Part shown: piece after piece, positions 25,144 through 38,685 of the stretch
Layout of the letters: each line of letters opens with the position of its first letter
Position numbering within the stretch: position 1 is the stretch's first letter
Assembly (NCBI GenBank): GCA_964006375.1
Contig: OZ023270.1
Location: 73,312,082-73,376,081, forward strand
Source: Tillus elongatus
Lineage: Eukaryota > Arthropoda > Insecta > Coleoptera > Cleridae
DNA length: 64,000 bases
Reading direction: 5' to 3'
The notes under the pieces: model-generated
The model's input: the letters and a program-made list of their open reading frames with translations, nothing else
Told to the model about the DNA's origin: nothing
Databases searched by the model: none
Translations under genes and position numbers: made by a program

Positions 25144-28100
25144 ACATCAAGGGGCCGGTGAAGTTCCAACGGACGTTTCCGGTTCTGGTGTATGAGCTGG
25201 TTTCCCTTATAAGCAAAAATAATGATGGCTCCTCCTTGTACAAAAGATTCCGGAGGTAAAATACCCCTCCATTCGGATCTCCGCGAGAGGCATGTACAGG
25301 GGGCGCCAACATCAAGATTTAACATATCCTTTTCGAATATATGTGGCCTAAATTCTAACCCGAACTCCGTCCACCATTTCCTCCAGGCTAACAGGCCCCA
25401 AGTCCTCTTCCTCACCGAAACCCAAATCAGTGCCAAAACAGCCACTAATCACTTTAATTTCTCGGGTTATGAGCTCCTTACTTCCTTTAGATTGCATGGA
25501 GGCGTGTGCGCATACATCCGTAGCAATTTATCCTGCACCAGACTCCCCAATTTAGAAGCTGGAAGAAAAGACATACTATGGATAAAACTCTCTCTCAGGG
25601 CTGCAACTAAATTCATCTGTTGCATTTACCGGTCACCTTCTGACAACAACTTTGTCCAGCTCTTTGATTACCTTTCTGAAAAAACCGACTATCTGATTTC
25701 TGAATATCCTTCCTCCGAGGTCACTATTCTTGGTGACTTCAATATCCATAATAAAGAATAGCTAGGATCTTCAACAACCAATCCACAAGGGAGAGCAGCG
25801 AAGGCCTTTGGAGTCAGCAATTCTTTAGCCAATATGTTTCAGCAACTTACTTACTTTCCTCGTATCCCAACACACAGCTCAAATCCCTTGGATCGCCTTC
25901 TTACTACAAAACCTGAATGCTATAAGATATCAGTCACCGCCCCCCTTGGTCGCTCAGGCCACGGCATGGTCACTGCTTCCTGCGCAATGCAACCCGAGGT
26001 CACACAATTATCACACCCATGTATCGTTTCGCACTACAACTCCGCAAACTGGGACGAAATGCGGGATTACTTTTCCTCATTTCCATGGGCGTCTGTCTGC
26101 TTCTCTCATCCTGATCACTCTGATATCTCACAAAACGTCACCGAAATTATCCAAGCTGACATGGAATTATTTATTCCACGTACAGAGAAAACCTCTTCAG
26201 ATACTCAAAAGCCCTGGTTCTCTAAATCCTGTGACAAGGCCAGACTTGAAAGGGTCAAAGCTCACAAAACTCTTCTACACAATCCCAGTCAAGAAAATCG
26301 TCAAGCATTTAACGACGCAAGAAACCGCTATGTCAGCATTCTTTCTGAAGCAAAAAACTCGTTTGATAACCACATCAAAAACAAAGTCCTCTTAAGCTCC
26401 AACGGCGGCAAACCCTTCTGGACTCTTGCTAATCTATTGGAAATAATTTCTGCAAAAGCACGTTCTCACCTCTTGTCTCAGGGGACAAAATTGTTTCTAC
26501 CGCCCTGGGCAAGGCTGAACTTTTTGCTTCGTTGTTCGCCGGCAATTATACTCTCAACCCACCTCCAAATGTTCAACCTCCAACAGTCCCCAATGTCGCA
26601 CATAAAATGACGGATATCATTTTCAAAACTAAAAATGTACGAAAGATGCTCTCTTCTCTTAATACCAGGAAAGCCTATGGCATTGACGAGATCCCAGTAA
26701 TTGTTCTCAAAAAATGCGCACCAGAACTTGCTCCTGTCCTGACTCGTCCGTTTCAGATATCTTACAATAAAGGCATATTCCCTAGTAACTGGAAAGGGTC
26801 CTAGGCGCTTCCTAGCAACTACAGGCCTATTTCTTCCCTTTCAATCGTCTCTAAAGTGATGGAAAAGTATATAAACACCGAATTACTAAAATTTCTTGAA
26901 AAACACAGTCTAATCCACGACAGGCAGTGTGGATTCTGTCAGCGCAGATCGACTGCCGACCTCCTTTCCTTTCTCAACCATTTTTGGAACAAGTCTATGG
27001 AACTACACGGTGGACCCCAGATTGTTGCTCTAGACATATCCAAAGCATTCGATCAGGTCTGGCACGCAGCGCTGCTTAATAAACTTCCGGCCTATGGCAT
27101 ACCACCTACCACCTAAACTTTGTACCTGGACAGCAATTCCCTCTCCAACGGGAGCATTTCTGTTGTTGTGGATGTGCATTCCTCTAAGCTGTATCCAATT
27201 AATGCAGGAGTTCCTCAAGGTTCAGCTTTAGCCCCTACTTTGTTTCTTCTCCACATCAATGACCTCTCTAGCACATCCAACCCAGTTCACAGTTACGCGG
27301 ACGACAGCACCCTCCACTCAAATATACAATATTCTAAGCCTGTCTCTTTAGCCCAATTAGATGAGGATCGCAGACTCATGGAGGGTTCTGTCTCCGTGGA
27401 TTTCCAAAAAATATTAGACTGGGGAAGTAGAAATCTTGTAGAATTCACCCCCCCAAATATCAGTCTTGCTTTCTTTCTCATAAGAGATACACCAGCCCTA
27501 GACCCATTACAATGAACAACCAAGTTATTCAAAGTAATGAGTCCTTTTGTCTTGTTGGCATTTCTGTGGATCAAAATATTAATAGGCACCAACATGTCAC
27601 ATCAATTGCAGAAACGGCTGCTAAGAAATTAGGTTTCCTCTTCCGGGCTCGCAAATACTTTTCACCAGCTAATCTCTATACCTTATATACTTTACAAATA
27701 AGACCAAACCTCGAATACTGCTCCCACATCTGGGGTGCCGCTGCCGCTTCTACACTCGCTATCCTGGACTCAATTCAGAAGAGAGCTACACGTCTCATCG
27801 GCGACCCTACTCTCACCCAAAGGCTGCCATCCCTTGCCCACCGACGTGTAGTTGGTGACTCTCTCTCTTTTATAGATATCTGCACGGGCACTGCTCAGAG
27901 GAGCTTTCTTCCATAGTTCCTCCACCTACTGCCCCCAACAGATCTACCAGGGGAACAAAGCGAATGCACCCTTTTACTGTCCAGGTCACCAGACATATAA
28001 CATCTTGTTATGCCCGCTCTTTTGTCCCGAGGACTTCCAAGTTGTGGAATTCCTTGCCGGCACATGTTTTTCCTTCTCCTCCAAACCTCCAAACCTTCAA

Positions 28101-28195
28101 GTCCAGAATTAACAAGTTGCCCCTTTCCTCCTTGTCAACACCCACGGTACGATAGTATTTAGGCTGTAAGCCCTCGTGGTGTGTTGTTGAAATTT
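25115..28195 (+). mobile_element. LINE family 1 (Jockey/CR1-like), near-complete ORF2
   Basis: Plus-strand copy spanning endonuclease, RT and 3' end. 25222-25761 is the AP-endonuclease (FSNICGLNSNPNSVHHFLQA; LFLTETQIS; VTILGDFNIH). 25834-26804 is the EN-to-RT linker (RKAYGIDEIPVIVLKKCAPE). 26856-27515 is the RT palm, with VALDISKAFDQVWHAALL and the intact catalytic box YADDST. 27512-28155 is the thumb and C-terminus. At least four frameshifts or stops break it, so it cannot be translated as one protein. No long poly(A) is seen at 28195. Confidence 0.85.
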
Positions 28196-28229
28196 AAAAC
28201 AAACATCGTCCTTTTGAGGAAATTAATGC

Positions 28230-28420
28230 TTCTACGATTTAGAGCAAGCTTCGGAAAAAGTACTGAACCAAAAGAAACTTGAACCAAGTAAACCGTGGAT
28301 TACGTCAGAAGTACTAAAGTGGAGACAAGAACATAAGAGGTAAAGAAAGATTAGGGACGAAAAGGCATACACTAAATACAAAAAAATTACGATCAAACAA
28401 ACATGTATAAATGTAAATAA
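28230..28420 (+). pseudogene. RTE-like endonuclease/RT linker fragment
   Basis: Plus-strand translation LEPSKPWITSEVLKWRQEHK...DEKAYTKYKK resembles the segment after the endonuclease of RTE-clade LINEs, where KPWMTEEILxLMxxRR is conserved. Short and broken. Confidence 0.45.
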
Positions 28421-28560
28421 TTAATGAAATTGTTATTATTATTATTATTATGTTTATTCAATTAAATAATGCAATGTGTATTTACACAATAAGTCTAAGA
28501 CTTATGCTGTGTTTTTACAAAATTTAATTATTATATTAATTATTATTTTCATTATTTTAG

Positions 28561-28799
28561 AAGGAAGCTACGCTAACACCGAACCACCAGTTTCAACTAA
28601 CTGTGAGTTGGATGAAAGAAGACTGGACGAGCTGTCAACAAAAATTGTCGATTCCATTACACAAAAGGTATTGAAAAACCTTGAACATGTTGGTAGCGAA
28701 TATGACAAGCTGGAAACGGTAGTCAACGAGCTGCGAAGGGAATATGAGACCATCGACAGACAACTCAAAGAACAAATTAGAGGAGGCTACCAAGGATAA
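28561..28799 (+). CDS. Gene A last exon: Cys plus helical (coiled-coil) tail
   Basis: Acceptor TTTCATTATTTTAG ending at 28560. With the single base left by exon 22784-23125 it reads Glu-Gly-Ser-Tyr-Ala and stays open to TAA at 28797. After a short linker there is one Cys (STNCELDE) and then about 60 residues of highly charged, heptad-like helix (LDELSTKIVDSI...LETVVNELRREYETI), ending GGYQG. There is no transmembrane segment and no hydrophobic GPI-attachment tail, unlike GPI-anchored lachesin. I infer a secreted protein that may oligomerise through the coil, with the Cys able to lock chains. Confidence 0.85.
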
Positions 28800-28918
28800 T
28801 TAGAAATTAATTTAACTCATTTAACATATATTTTGTTAAAGATTATATAATATAAAGCGCATTTTATATAGCACTGAGAATCATTTGTAATCTTTCTGTG
28901 AAGTTTTTGTACGTTTTA

Positions 28919-28924
28919 AATAAA
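28919..28924 (+). promoter_or_regulatory. Polyadenylation signal AATAAA of gene A
   Basis: AATAAA 120 bp after the stop, followed by a T/G-rich stretch (TTGTGTGTTGCTTTTCTC), the expected downstream element. 28930-29214 shows nothing else. Confidence 0.7.
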
Positions 28925-29214
28925 TATTGTGTGTTGCTTTTCTCGAAAAATAGTTTATATTAGAAAAACTAAATTAATTACTGAGGATAAGCTTTTGGCA
29001 CTTGTTGCTCAATTTACTCTATGCCCTTAAACTTTTCCAATGATGGAACTCTAAAGATCAGTGACATCAGTAATTTGATATGTCCAACGTTTCAAAACAT
29101 TTTATGATCTCTATACATATTCTGAAATAAATAGGCCAAATCTAAATTTAAATATGAACTGGAGTTCACTTTATATTGCAACTCTTAAGTATATAAATAT
29201 AGATGCATCACATC

Positions 29215-31060
29215 TCGTGGCTTCATGTAATGTGTTCTCTCTATAGCTCTTCTCACATCGTAGAGTCTGCATGCCATGTGTCTCGTCAAGAGTCCTGTTA
29301 TGTTCCTGAGCTGTCTTCTGCTAAGATTTAGCAGCTCTACAGCTCTCTTTGAACTGGGTTCTCCACTTAATATCTTCCCATGTCTAAGCCCTAAACAGTC
29401 TGCCCAGTATACCTTGTGTTAGTTTCTGACCCAGGACTTAATGGATCCCTGGCAGTGTTCTTCGTCACGACTAGAACCGGTTCTGGTCCCATAAAAGTTT
29501 CTGCTGATCCTCTTTTCGCGAGTTTGTCAGCCTTTTCATTGCCTTTGACCCCCGAGTGACCCGGCATCCAGATGACGGTAACCTCATGCTGCCCGGACAG
29601 GTCGATCATCTCGTCCCAGCATTCGCTAAGCAGCCTGGAGTTTACCCGTGGGCTACTTAGAGCCTAAAGTGCTGCCTGGCTGTCTCTAGCTTTAAAGATC
29701 CGCTTGTTGGTGTAACCCCTCCTCTTTCGACCTGAAAGACCGTTGCATGAACCCCGAGAGAAATACTGTGACTTACTCTGTCTTTCAGAGTAGAATCCGG
29801 CCCCCGTCCCACGGTCTCCGCCGGATCCATCCGTGAATCAGACGAGCGCGCCTCGGAGTAGGCCCGGCCGCTCTCCCGCCATGCCTCGCGGTCGCGTGTT
29901 ACTACCGCAAATCTGACTTCCAGGCGGATTCGCGGGCTCACGAAGTCCGACCTCATTTCAAGCATGAGCTCCTTCACGATCACCTGAATCTTGCACTGGC
30001 CCCTCCAGCCTCGGTTGGCCTTCAGTTTGTCATTGTAGACTAGTCTGTATTCCCAACCTGACCTCATACCTAGACAAGCCATCCTTTGAATAATGCAGTT
30101 GTTTTTTGGTACTGGATTGCATCACCTTGAGCCACCATACCAGTGATGCGTGTGTTAATGATGGTCTGACCACCCTTGTGTACAGCCAGTGGCCCATAAT
30201 CGGTCTCAGTCCCGACGTTTTTCCATATAGCCGCCTGATGACAGCTAGGGTCATGACTGCCTTCGGCAATATTTCTTCAACGTGGTCGTTCCACGTTAAT
30301 TTGGAGTCCAGTACTACCCCAAGATATTTTACCTGCCTCGCCATAGAAATGTTCCTACCATATAAAGTCAGAGTTCTATGGCGCTCCCACTTCCTCCTCA
30401 TCGTAAATGATATGACGGTGGCTTTCTCGGGGCTAACTCCGAGCGCTTGGCTAACCGTCCAGCTTTCCACCACTTTCAGTGCCGTCTGCATACGCTACCA
30501 GACTGAATATGTGAACCTTTCCTCTGACTATGATGACGATGTCGTCCGTATAGCCCTGCACTTCGTACTTCCCTCCCGAGGGCCCCAGCAGCAGGCCATC
30601 CACGACTAGGCGTCAGAGCAGGGGAGACAGAACGCTACCCTGCGGGCACCCCGCTACGAGACGCAAGCAGAGTCTCCTCCGCGAGTGACATGACCACAGC
30701 TCTGTCCCTAAGCATGAAGCGGACCCACATGCAACAGGGTTCCTTTATTCCACGCTCTCCGACAACTGCCAGTACCGATCTGAATGAGGTGTTGCTGAAG
30801 GCCCCTTCTATATCTAGGAAGGACTCCGGCGGAATCTCCTTATTCAGCAAGCTTGTTCTCCAGTTTTAGTACCAGTTGGTGGATATGAGCACTTTTTCCA
30901 TTATTTTGAGCAGAAAGGACATGAGACTTATTGACCTCAGGGACTTTGCCTGATCTGTTGGACGACCAGGCTTAAGAATGAATACTCCTTGGCAGTCTCC
31001 ATGCCCTCATCGTTGAGTTGCTATGAACTCTATTTCCATCAGCGCCAACAACGGGGACCA
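29215..31060 (-). pseudogene. RNase H-bearing LINE (I/LOA-like), second copy
   Basis: Minus strand. 30850-30635 gives RT palm sequence (PPESFLDIEGAFSNTSF; RSGVPAG for the usual QGGVLSP). 30491-30030 gives ALGVSPEKATVISFTMRRKW and VKYLGVVLDSKLTWNDHVEE. 30082-29657 and 29609-29391 give RNase H (WMPGHSGVKGNEKADKLAKR). 29390-29215 is a C-terminal tail (SRRQLRNITGLLTRHMACRL). Frames are broken between these. It is clearly the same family as 5440-6790 but keeps more of the 5' side. Confidence 0.8.
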
Positions 31061-31298
31061 TATAAGCTGCGTGTTTTGAAAAATGCCGTGCTGCTAGTTT
31101 ACAGTGTATAACTTGTTCCCAGAACTCTAAAGGTTAGTGGTATATTTCAAGATGTCACATTGAACGTCTCTAGCAAAAGTTGTGCAAACGATAGCTTCAG
31201 ATGTGCAGTTTTTCAAAATATTTCATAAGCTTAAATATAACTTTTTTCTTTTTTCCACTTCTTGACATATGCCTTAAAATATTGTTACCAGTGCCTCA

Positions 31299-31720
31299 AC
31301 ATTCAGGTCCTACCGGCTTGTCCTGGATGTCACTTTATTTACAGACGTCCGAATTATTTTTCTGATGGCTTAGTGCCTTACACTAATGATCTCCAGGATG
31401 ATGTCCGTTCCCTAATGGCAAAATCATATACGTTAGGTATTGTGTAAAGTGAATGCCACTATCTAAAAATTGAGGAAGACATGGATAACATTCAGCATTC
31501 AGATCCTACCGGCTTGTTCTGGATGTCACTTTATTTGCAGACGTCCGACATCGATAAAACACCAGTTATGTCAAGCGATGGAATTATTTTTCTGATGTAT
31601 CAGTGCGTTACACTAATGATCTCCAGGATGAGGTCCATTTCCTAATTGAAAATCAGATACGTTGGGTATTGTGTAAAGTGAATGCCACTATCTAAAAACT
31701 GAGGAAGACATGGATGACAA
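31299..31720. repeat. Direct tandem duplication, ~200-bp unit
   Basis: TTCAG(G/A)TCCTACCGGCTTGT at about 31301 and 31498 starts two similar units, each ending in AACTGAGGAAGACATGGAT-like sequence. The second has extra bases. Non-coding or very decayed; it sits just before an RTE fragment. Confidence 0.75.
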
Positions 31721-32165
31721 GAGAATTCAACATCATGACTCCATCTCACTAAAGCTGTTCATCCTGGTGCTACAAAATATCTTTAAAAAACCTGACCATA
31801 GAGTGTAAAGGTTTTTACACGGGTTTTTATGTCAACAAGAAGTCATTTGTGTTTTGCAGATGACATCCTGATAAGCAGCGACGCCAGTGATGCTGAATGA
31901 ACTCAATGAGGATTTGACAGGTGTAGACTGGAGAATGAACCTCCAGAAGGCGAAAATGATAATCCAGAGAATATCTATCAGTAGAAAACCGCATGCTTAA
32001 GTTAGTAAAATATTCGAGCTTAGCAAAAAAATCATAATGCGTAAATTAGCTTGTGAGTTTACTTGACGTAAGCAGCCTCAGATAAACGGCCATTCCTATT
32101 AATATAAACCTCAAGGTCTTTGACGCCTGTGTCTGTCTCTTATCATCCACAGCCTATTATTTTAA
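31715..32165 (+). pseudogene. RTE-clade LINE reverse transcriptase fragment
   Basis: In shifting frames: SISLKLFILVLQNIFKK (RTE: GDTISPKLFxxxLExxFKKL), LCFADDILIS (catalytic FADD), MLNELNEDLTGVxxRMNLQKAKM, then PINLKVFDACV. The order and spacing match RTE-clade RTs. Many breaks. Confidence 0.65.
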
Positions 32166-32479
32166 CAAAGTAGCCATTATTGTATCCTATTTGCTTAATC
32201 ATTATAATTTCTTTCTCAAATTTCAAATACGGTTCAATAATGGTTACTCTGTTCAAATAATATATTAGGTGGTAGATGGAAAAGGATACAAATTAGCGCT
32301 TAATTTATCCAAATATTTGACACAAAAGCGGTAACAAATATGTTTCGATAACTTGTTTTGGAAACATTTCAGAAAACACTTGAAAAATTTTAAACGCCAG
32401 TACAAATCAAAAGATAGCTTTTAAATCTTACAAGACGACGTGTTACTTGCTATTTAACACGAAAGAAAAATCATGAATT

Positions 32480-32830
32480 TTCTACAAAAGCTGGAATTTA
32501 TAAATTAGCTTTGCACATTGTAATAATCTACATCAGCCAAACCTCTAGAAGCTTTAATACCAGTCACAAAGAACATATTTCTGCATTTAGAAATAACCAC
32601 GCTCACAAATCTATATTTGCAAAACATCTTATTGATACTCAACATACATAACCGCATAGAGCCACTACATTTTTGTAATGACAATAGCCAACTTGACATT
32701 TTGAAGCTTTGGAAGTAAAAAAGGCACACATACACGACAATTACTACTTTGTTTTAAATAATCAAACTAATTTGGCGGATTCCCTTTCTTAGAAACTGTG
32801 CTTTTTAATTAAATATTTTAAACAAAATAC
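32480..32830 (+). pseudogene. Penelope-like element, GIY-YIG endonuclease C-terminus
   Basis: Plus strand reads IYISQTSRSFNTSHKEHISAF, then FAKHLIDTQHT. This fits the YIG-Q-T-x-R-x-x-x-x-R-x-x-E-H motif region of Penelope-type GIY-YIG endonucleases, with IYIS in place of the YIG motif. It continues to NNQTNLADSLS. Stops follow. The RT part is not seen upstream. Confidence 0.55.
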
Positions 32831-33249
32831 GTCGTAATAGGTTGATATACGTCGATATTTTCGTTATACAGAACCTGCTTTATTGCTTTTATTGTTACTT
32901 ACTTATTTTATTAACACAATTGTTGTTATGGTTATTATTGTTATAAGTTGATTCTACTTTCATGTTCAATATTGACATATATCACATAGACATTTTGTCA
33001 CCTGTCTTTTATTACATTTGTTTTATTCTAAATAACTTTTTAACCAAAAAACCATAACAAAGCAACAAGTTCTTATTTATAATTGTCAGGAATACGTATG
33101 AATAAATCTGCCAAGTAGCAAAACTGGTTACCGAGAAGAAATTCAAGACTTGTGAAACCATAGAACAAGTATATACATCTGTATTTAGCATTGAACGGTT
33201 TCACTAAGTAAGTGCAACAACAATTAATGAATTTTAGGTTTTGTCTTCC
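32831..33249. other. AT-rich intergenic sequence
   Basis: Low-complexity T/A-rich DNA with TTATTGTTA words. No gene or repeat recognised. Confidence 0.5.
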
Positions 33250-35870
33250 TTTTGAAAGATTCTATACACACTACGGCGACTAGCGGACTTATTGATTTTT
33301 TTCCTTTTGAGAAGAGGGGTAAATCTTCAAAAGAGAACCGGCTATCTAACGAGTTGTGTCAGATTCATTCTCCCCGGATAACATCTACCAACTACAACCA
33401 CCTACCGCACTGTGAATCAAGCCTGTAACCACACGTTGTATTGTTCACCATTTTGCTTCTGTGTAGCATATGTTTGGTTATGTTCTCTGCTGTCAGTTTT
33501 TTCCCATTCTCATTTGTAGCTCGTTTTCTTATCTCGTCTCACCTGGTGTATTTATGACGCGTGCTCTGGTGTTTCAAGTTATCCACAATGGATGCACGCA
33601 ACAGTATCCGCCAGCCAGAATCTACCCAGATAGAATCCAAACTAGCCGTGCCCGGACAGGGACTGTGTTAGGTAGTATCCTACATATCCATGTTTTTGGG
33701 TTACCCAGCGCCTTACTTCTGTAATTAATGTCTGTGTCCACTATGCGGTTATTTTTTCCTCTTGCCATTTGTTCATCGTCTCCTCCCGTGTTTTGTTTTG
33801 ATACACCGCCTTGTTTTCATCTTTGTTATATATCCGTCCCGCTACTAATAAATGTATAGGAAACACTTCTGCTATGACTTGCACTGCCTTGGTTGAGACT
33901 ATTCGGTGAGCACATGCGAGTCTAATTGCCACCCTTCTCGGTATACTTTCCAGGTCTTTCCTCCATTTAGTTGTCTCGATCTGCTGGAGCACCATACAGT
34001 ATAATGGAGTTAACCACGCTGCTCAATATCCTTCTTCTACCTGCTCTTGGGCCTCTACCATTTGGGATTGGGCGGCTAAGGGCTCTCGCAGCAACACGCT
34101 TCACATGAAAACTTATATTCATATTATGACCAATTTGCAAGCCAAGATATGTTCGGCTTCTCTTTGATTGACTTTTCAGTTCTCTTTTCTAACTGTTAGA
34201 GTTTTTAGGCTTCTTCTGCCTATCAGTATTACCACTTCAGTCTTCTGTGGTGCTAGTTGAATTGCTTCTTCTGCATCCAAACTTCGATTCTTTCAATCGC
34301 CCACGCTATTTAGTCTTCAATCTCTTCCTTGTCTGCCCCGTAAACTATCAGAGCTGGGTCATCGGCATATCCTACAATGGTAGTATTATAATAAATGTAA
34401 ATGTAAAAAAGTAAATTGTAATAGATGTTCCACAGGGTCGGACCCAACACTGATCCCTGTGGAACACCACTTGTTACGCTCATTGATAGATTTTCCCCAA
34501 CCAATATCTCCTTCTCTCCAGGCAGATGTGAACCAGATTAATAAAGTATGGTGATATTCGCCGTTTTTAGTGTATCTATTATTCCGTTCCATGGCACTAT
34601 ATTGAAGGCATTTCTCACGTCGAGTGTTACCAGAGCCGCAGACTTGTCACTATCTTATCTTGTCTGTTGCACTATATTTTCGACTTTTTGGACAGCGTCG
34701 ACGATTGATACTCCTCTTCTAAATCCAGATTGTGTAGGTGCAATATTTCCCTTATTTTTAATTTCTTCAAGCAATCTTTTATATGGGAGCTGTTCATATA
34801 GTTTAGCTTACACCTTTAGTAGACAGAGGGGTCGGTATGATTTCTTGCCTTGTTTTTCCATCATAACTGATCTGCCTATTTTCAATTCGTTAGGTAAAGA
34901 ACCTACTTTTAAGAGTTTGTATAGCGTTTGTTCGAGCAGTTCAGGTTTCTGTATTGCAGCTTTGATGAATTCTGGTGAAATTCCGTCAGGTCCGGGTGCT
35001 TTCCCTCCTTTTATTCCGTTTCTTCTTGGACACCATTTCATTACCTTATGCTCAGGGAAAATTCTTCGGCAATATTCAATTGTTGTTCATCGGAGTATTC
35101 AACAGGTGAGCGCTTACCTATCCGCCGAGTAACAATTCTGTACCCTGTGCCCCATATATCTCTGTCTGTTTCCTCACAGAGCTTACCCCATGCTAGCTGT
35201 TTTGCTATTGTGATAGCATTTTTAGTGTGTTTCGGCATTCTTTATAGTTGTTTTGTATTGCTTCTCGCGTGTTTCTTCTATGTTAGCTTTACTATTTGCT
35301 CTGGTTACTCTTCCCTTTTTTGAGGCACTTTCTTCTTCATTAAACAAACTCCTCTATCTACCAGTAGGCCCCTTTGCATCTGTATTTTGCATGTTTCTTT
35401 CTTAGCACTGTGTTGCATGCGTTTACCAGTAGGTTTTCCAGGTCTCTCCCATTTTGGAAACCGTACTAGTGTTTGGTCTCTTGTTCTACCTTCTGAAGTA
35501 GTTGTCCCTGATTTTAGCTGTTGGACTTATTGAATTCATATATTGTTTAAGTTGTCAGTGTCGTCTTTATAAACCTACTATTATACGGTTAGCATTTGTG
35601 TCTGGTAGGTCCTTTGGGAATTTAATGTTAGTTGTTTTTTTTTTCGATCATTACAGTGTTTTGTTTCGGGATCATTCATTAATAGAGATTGTTATTTCTG
35701 ACCTAACCAAACTGCAAAACAGTTCGGGACATATTAAGGGCCTAAATCTGCCTTCCTTGATCAACTCGTGTGCCTTATATCCCTTTATGATCCTTTTGCA
35801 CTGATACTTATGCTAGTGTCACTTTGTTTTGATTCTATGAGAGTTACCAGATACTGTCATCTCTTTCAAT
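33250..35870 (-). pseudogene. R1/TRAS-like non-LTR retrotransposon
   Basis: Minus strand. 35238-35041 is the linker (ITIAKQLAWGKLCEETDRDIWG). 35041-34808 is the RT start (GGKAPGPDGISPEFIKAAIQ). 34504-34310 is the RT palm (SGVPQGSVLGPTLWNIYY; catalytic YADDPAL). 33995-33741 is the thumb/C-terminal tail (VAIRLACAHRIVSTKAVQVIAEV), as in R1-clade elements. The remaining C-terminal and 3' UTR sequence goes to about 33250, and probable endonuclease remnants run to 35870. Frames are broken throughout. It is a different family from the other LINEs here. Confidence 0.75.
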
Positions 35871-35927
35871 TGATCTCCATGGAATATAGTGCCTCAAGCG
35901 ACGATCGGCTATCAATGTATATGAATT

Positions 35928-36137
35928 TTGCCGAACCCCTACCTTTCTGTAAGGAGGGTAGGGATCTTTAACGTGCCCAACATCGCATGGACACTGGACG
36001 AACGGCTTTACGCCCCCTCCGAAGGGAGGGGGGAGGTTAATGTTACAGTTTGTACTGAAAAAGTGAAAGGAGTACCCTGACATCGAACCCAGTACCCTTT
36101 GGTTCAGAGGCACACGTTCTTACCCCTGAACCACCGA
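35928..36137 (-). mobile_element. tRNA-derived SINE, copy 2 (shortened)
   Basis: Minus-strand head GGTGGTTCAGGGGTAAGAAC at about 36117-36136 and B box GGGTTCGATGTC near 36091. The body is deleted between about 36036 and 36037 compared with the copy at 49.2 kb. The left end is truncated. 36140-36550 holds nothing recognised. Confidence 0.8.
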
Positions 36138-36556
36138 GGTTCTAGATAATGTCTTAAGATGGAAATTTGTTGATCTATCCACCTTTTGAACATTTTGATT
36201 CATTGTCAAATAAACTGATTAAAATTTTGCGTTTTAAACATATAAAAAATCGAATAACAAGATATATGATCCATAACTGACAGTTTATTTTAACTTATTT
36301 TATTTATAGATGCCAATTATTTAACTTAATGTAAAAGTATTGAAGTATTTAACTTTTGACAGTAACGTTTCTTTATCTTTAAAAGAACATTGATGAGGAC
36401 CGATGTTTACAAAACAAATCTTATAATTAGATGTAGATTTTACTTCCTAGTTCAGTTTTATCATACAGTAAACAAAAGTTACGAAAACGATAATAAAATA
36501 ATTTTTATATGACTATTTCTATCTACACATAGGCGAAAGTTCATTTATAGATATTA

Positions 36557-37020
36557 ATATACAGCGTAAGTAAAAAGTATGGAAACGCACTTATATTTCC
36601 TGAGATATTAGTTATTCAAAAAAAAAATGCTTCAGCAAAAGTTTTTCGACATATTTTTTGCTGCAAACTGGCGATATTCAATTTTTTCTGGCGCAAACAA
36701 CCTCGCTGCTATGGCAACTAAATCTTTTTTTTAATGGTAAGGTATATATTTTTTCATTTTCGGAAAGAATGTCTCTTTCTTAAAAGGGCGCTGTAAAATT
36801 TTAATCGGGTTCCTTTAGAAAAAAATTAAGCACAAATTAGATTTCTAAAAAATCATCTCCTTCGGTTGGACTTCAGTAATCAATTTCTTATCAAGTTACC
36901 CACCGAAAAAATGTGATAGTATTTATGGCTGTCAATTTCAAACGTTATTTGTTGTCAATTCTTAATTATTTGTTACATCAAATAATTAAGAACTTATACA
37001 AATTATTATGGTAGAATTGA
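36557..37020. repeat. Tc1/mariner-like terminal repeat region
   Basis: TACAGCGTAAGTAAAAAGTATGG at 36557 is a typical TA-plus-CAG mariner-type end (first 20 bases). The following 450 bp is AT-rich and ends near a short palindrome (CTTAATTATTTG/CAAATAATTAAG, about 36960-36995). No transposase and no convincing matching right end were found. Confidence 0.4.
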
Positions 37021-37034
37021 GCAAAAAGCCAAGA

Positions 37035-38399
<1,365 letters not shown>

Positions 38400-38684
38400 T
38401 GATAGTGACAATGACAGTGACAAGAAACGAAGTTATAAAGAAGTGTGCATGCTTGTTCATGAAGTGTATTCTAATCGGCCCCAAAATAATGAAGGGTATC
38501 AGTCCAAATGATTCAAGAAATTTAAAGAAACTGGTAGTGTCAAAGATAAAACAAGAATGGGAAGACCAAAAACAGCTGTAGCTGATAATAAGGCATTAGA
38601 TGTATTGTTGTCTTTTCATAAAACTCCTCATTTGACTACAAATGAAGTTGCTACCTTGCACAATGTTTCTCAAAAATCTGTGGG
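38400..38684 (+). pseudogene. Mariner-like transposase, 5' piece
   Basis: HTH region in the plus strand: [47 protein letters not shown]. The match breaks at about 38684 inside the second HTH and resumes at 39588. A LINE fragment lies between. Confidence 0.7.
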
Positions 38685-38685
38685 T

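Noticed and set aside
28476..28799. ATG at 28476 as start of a separate small protein
   Set aside because: The frame upstream of 28560 is intron (poly-pyrimidine tract and acceptor at 28560), and the downstream part joins in phase to the last Ig exon of gene A.
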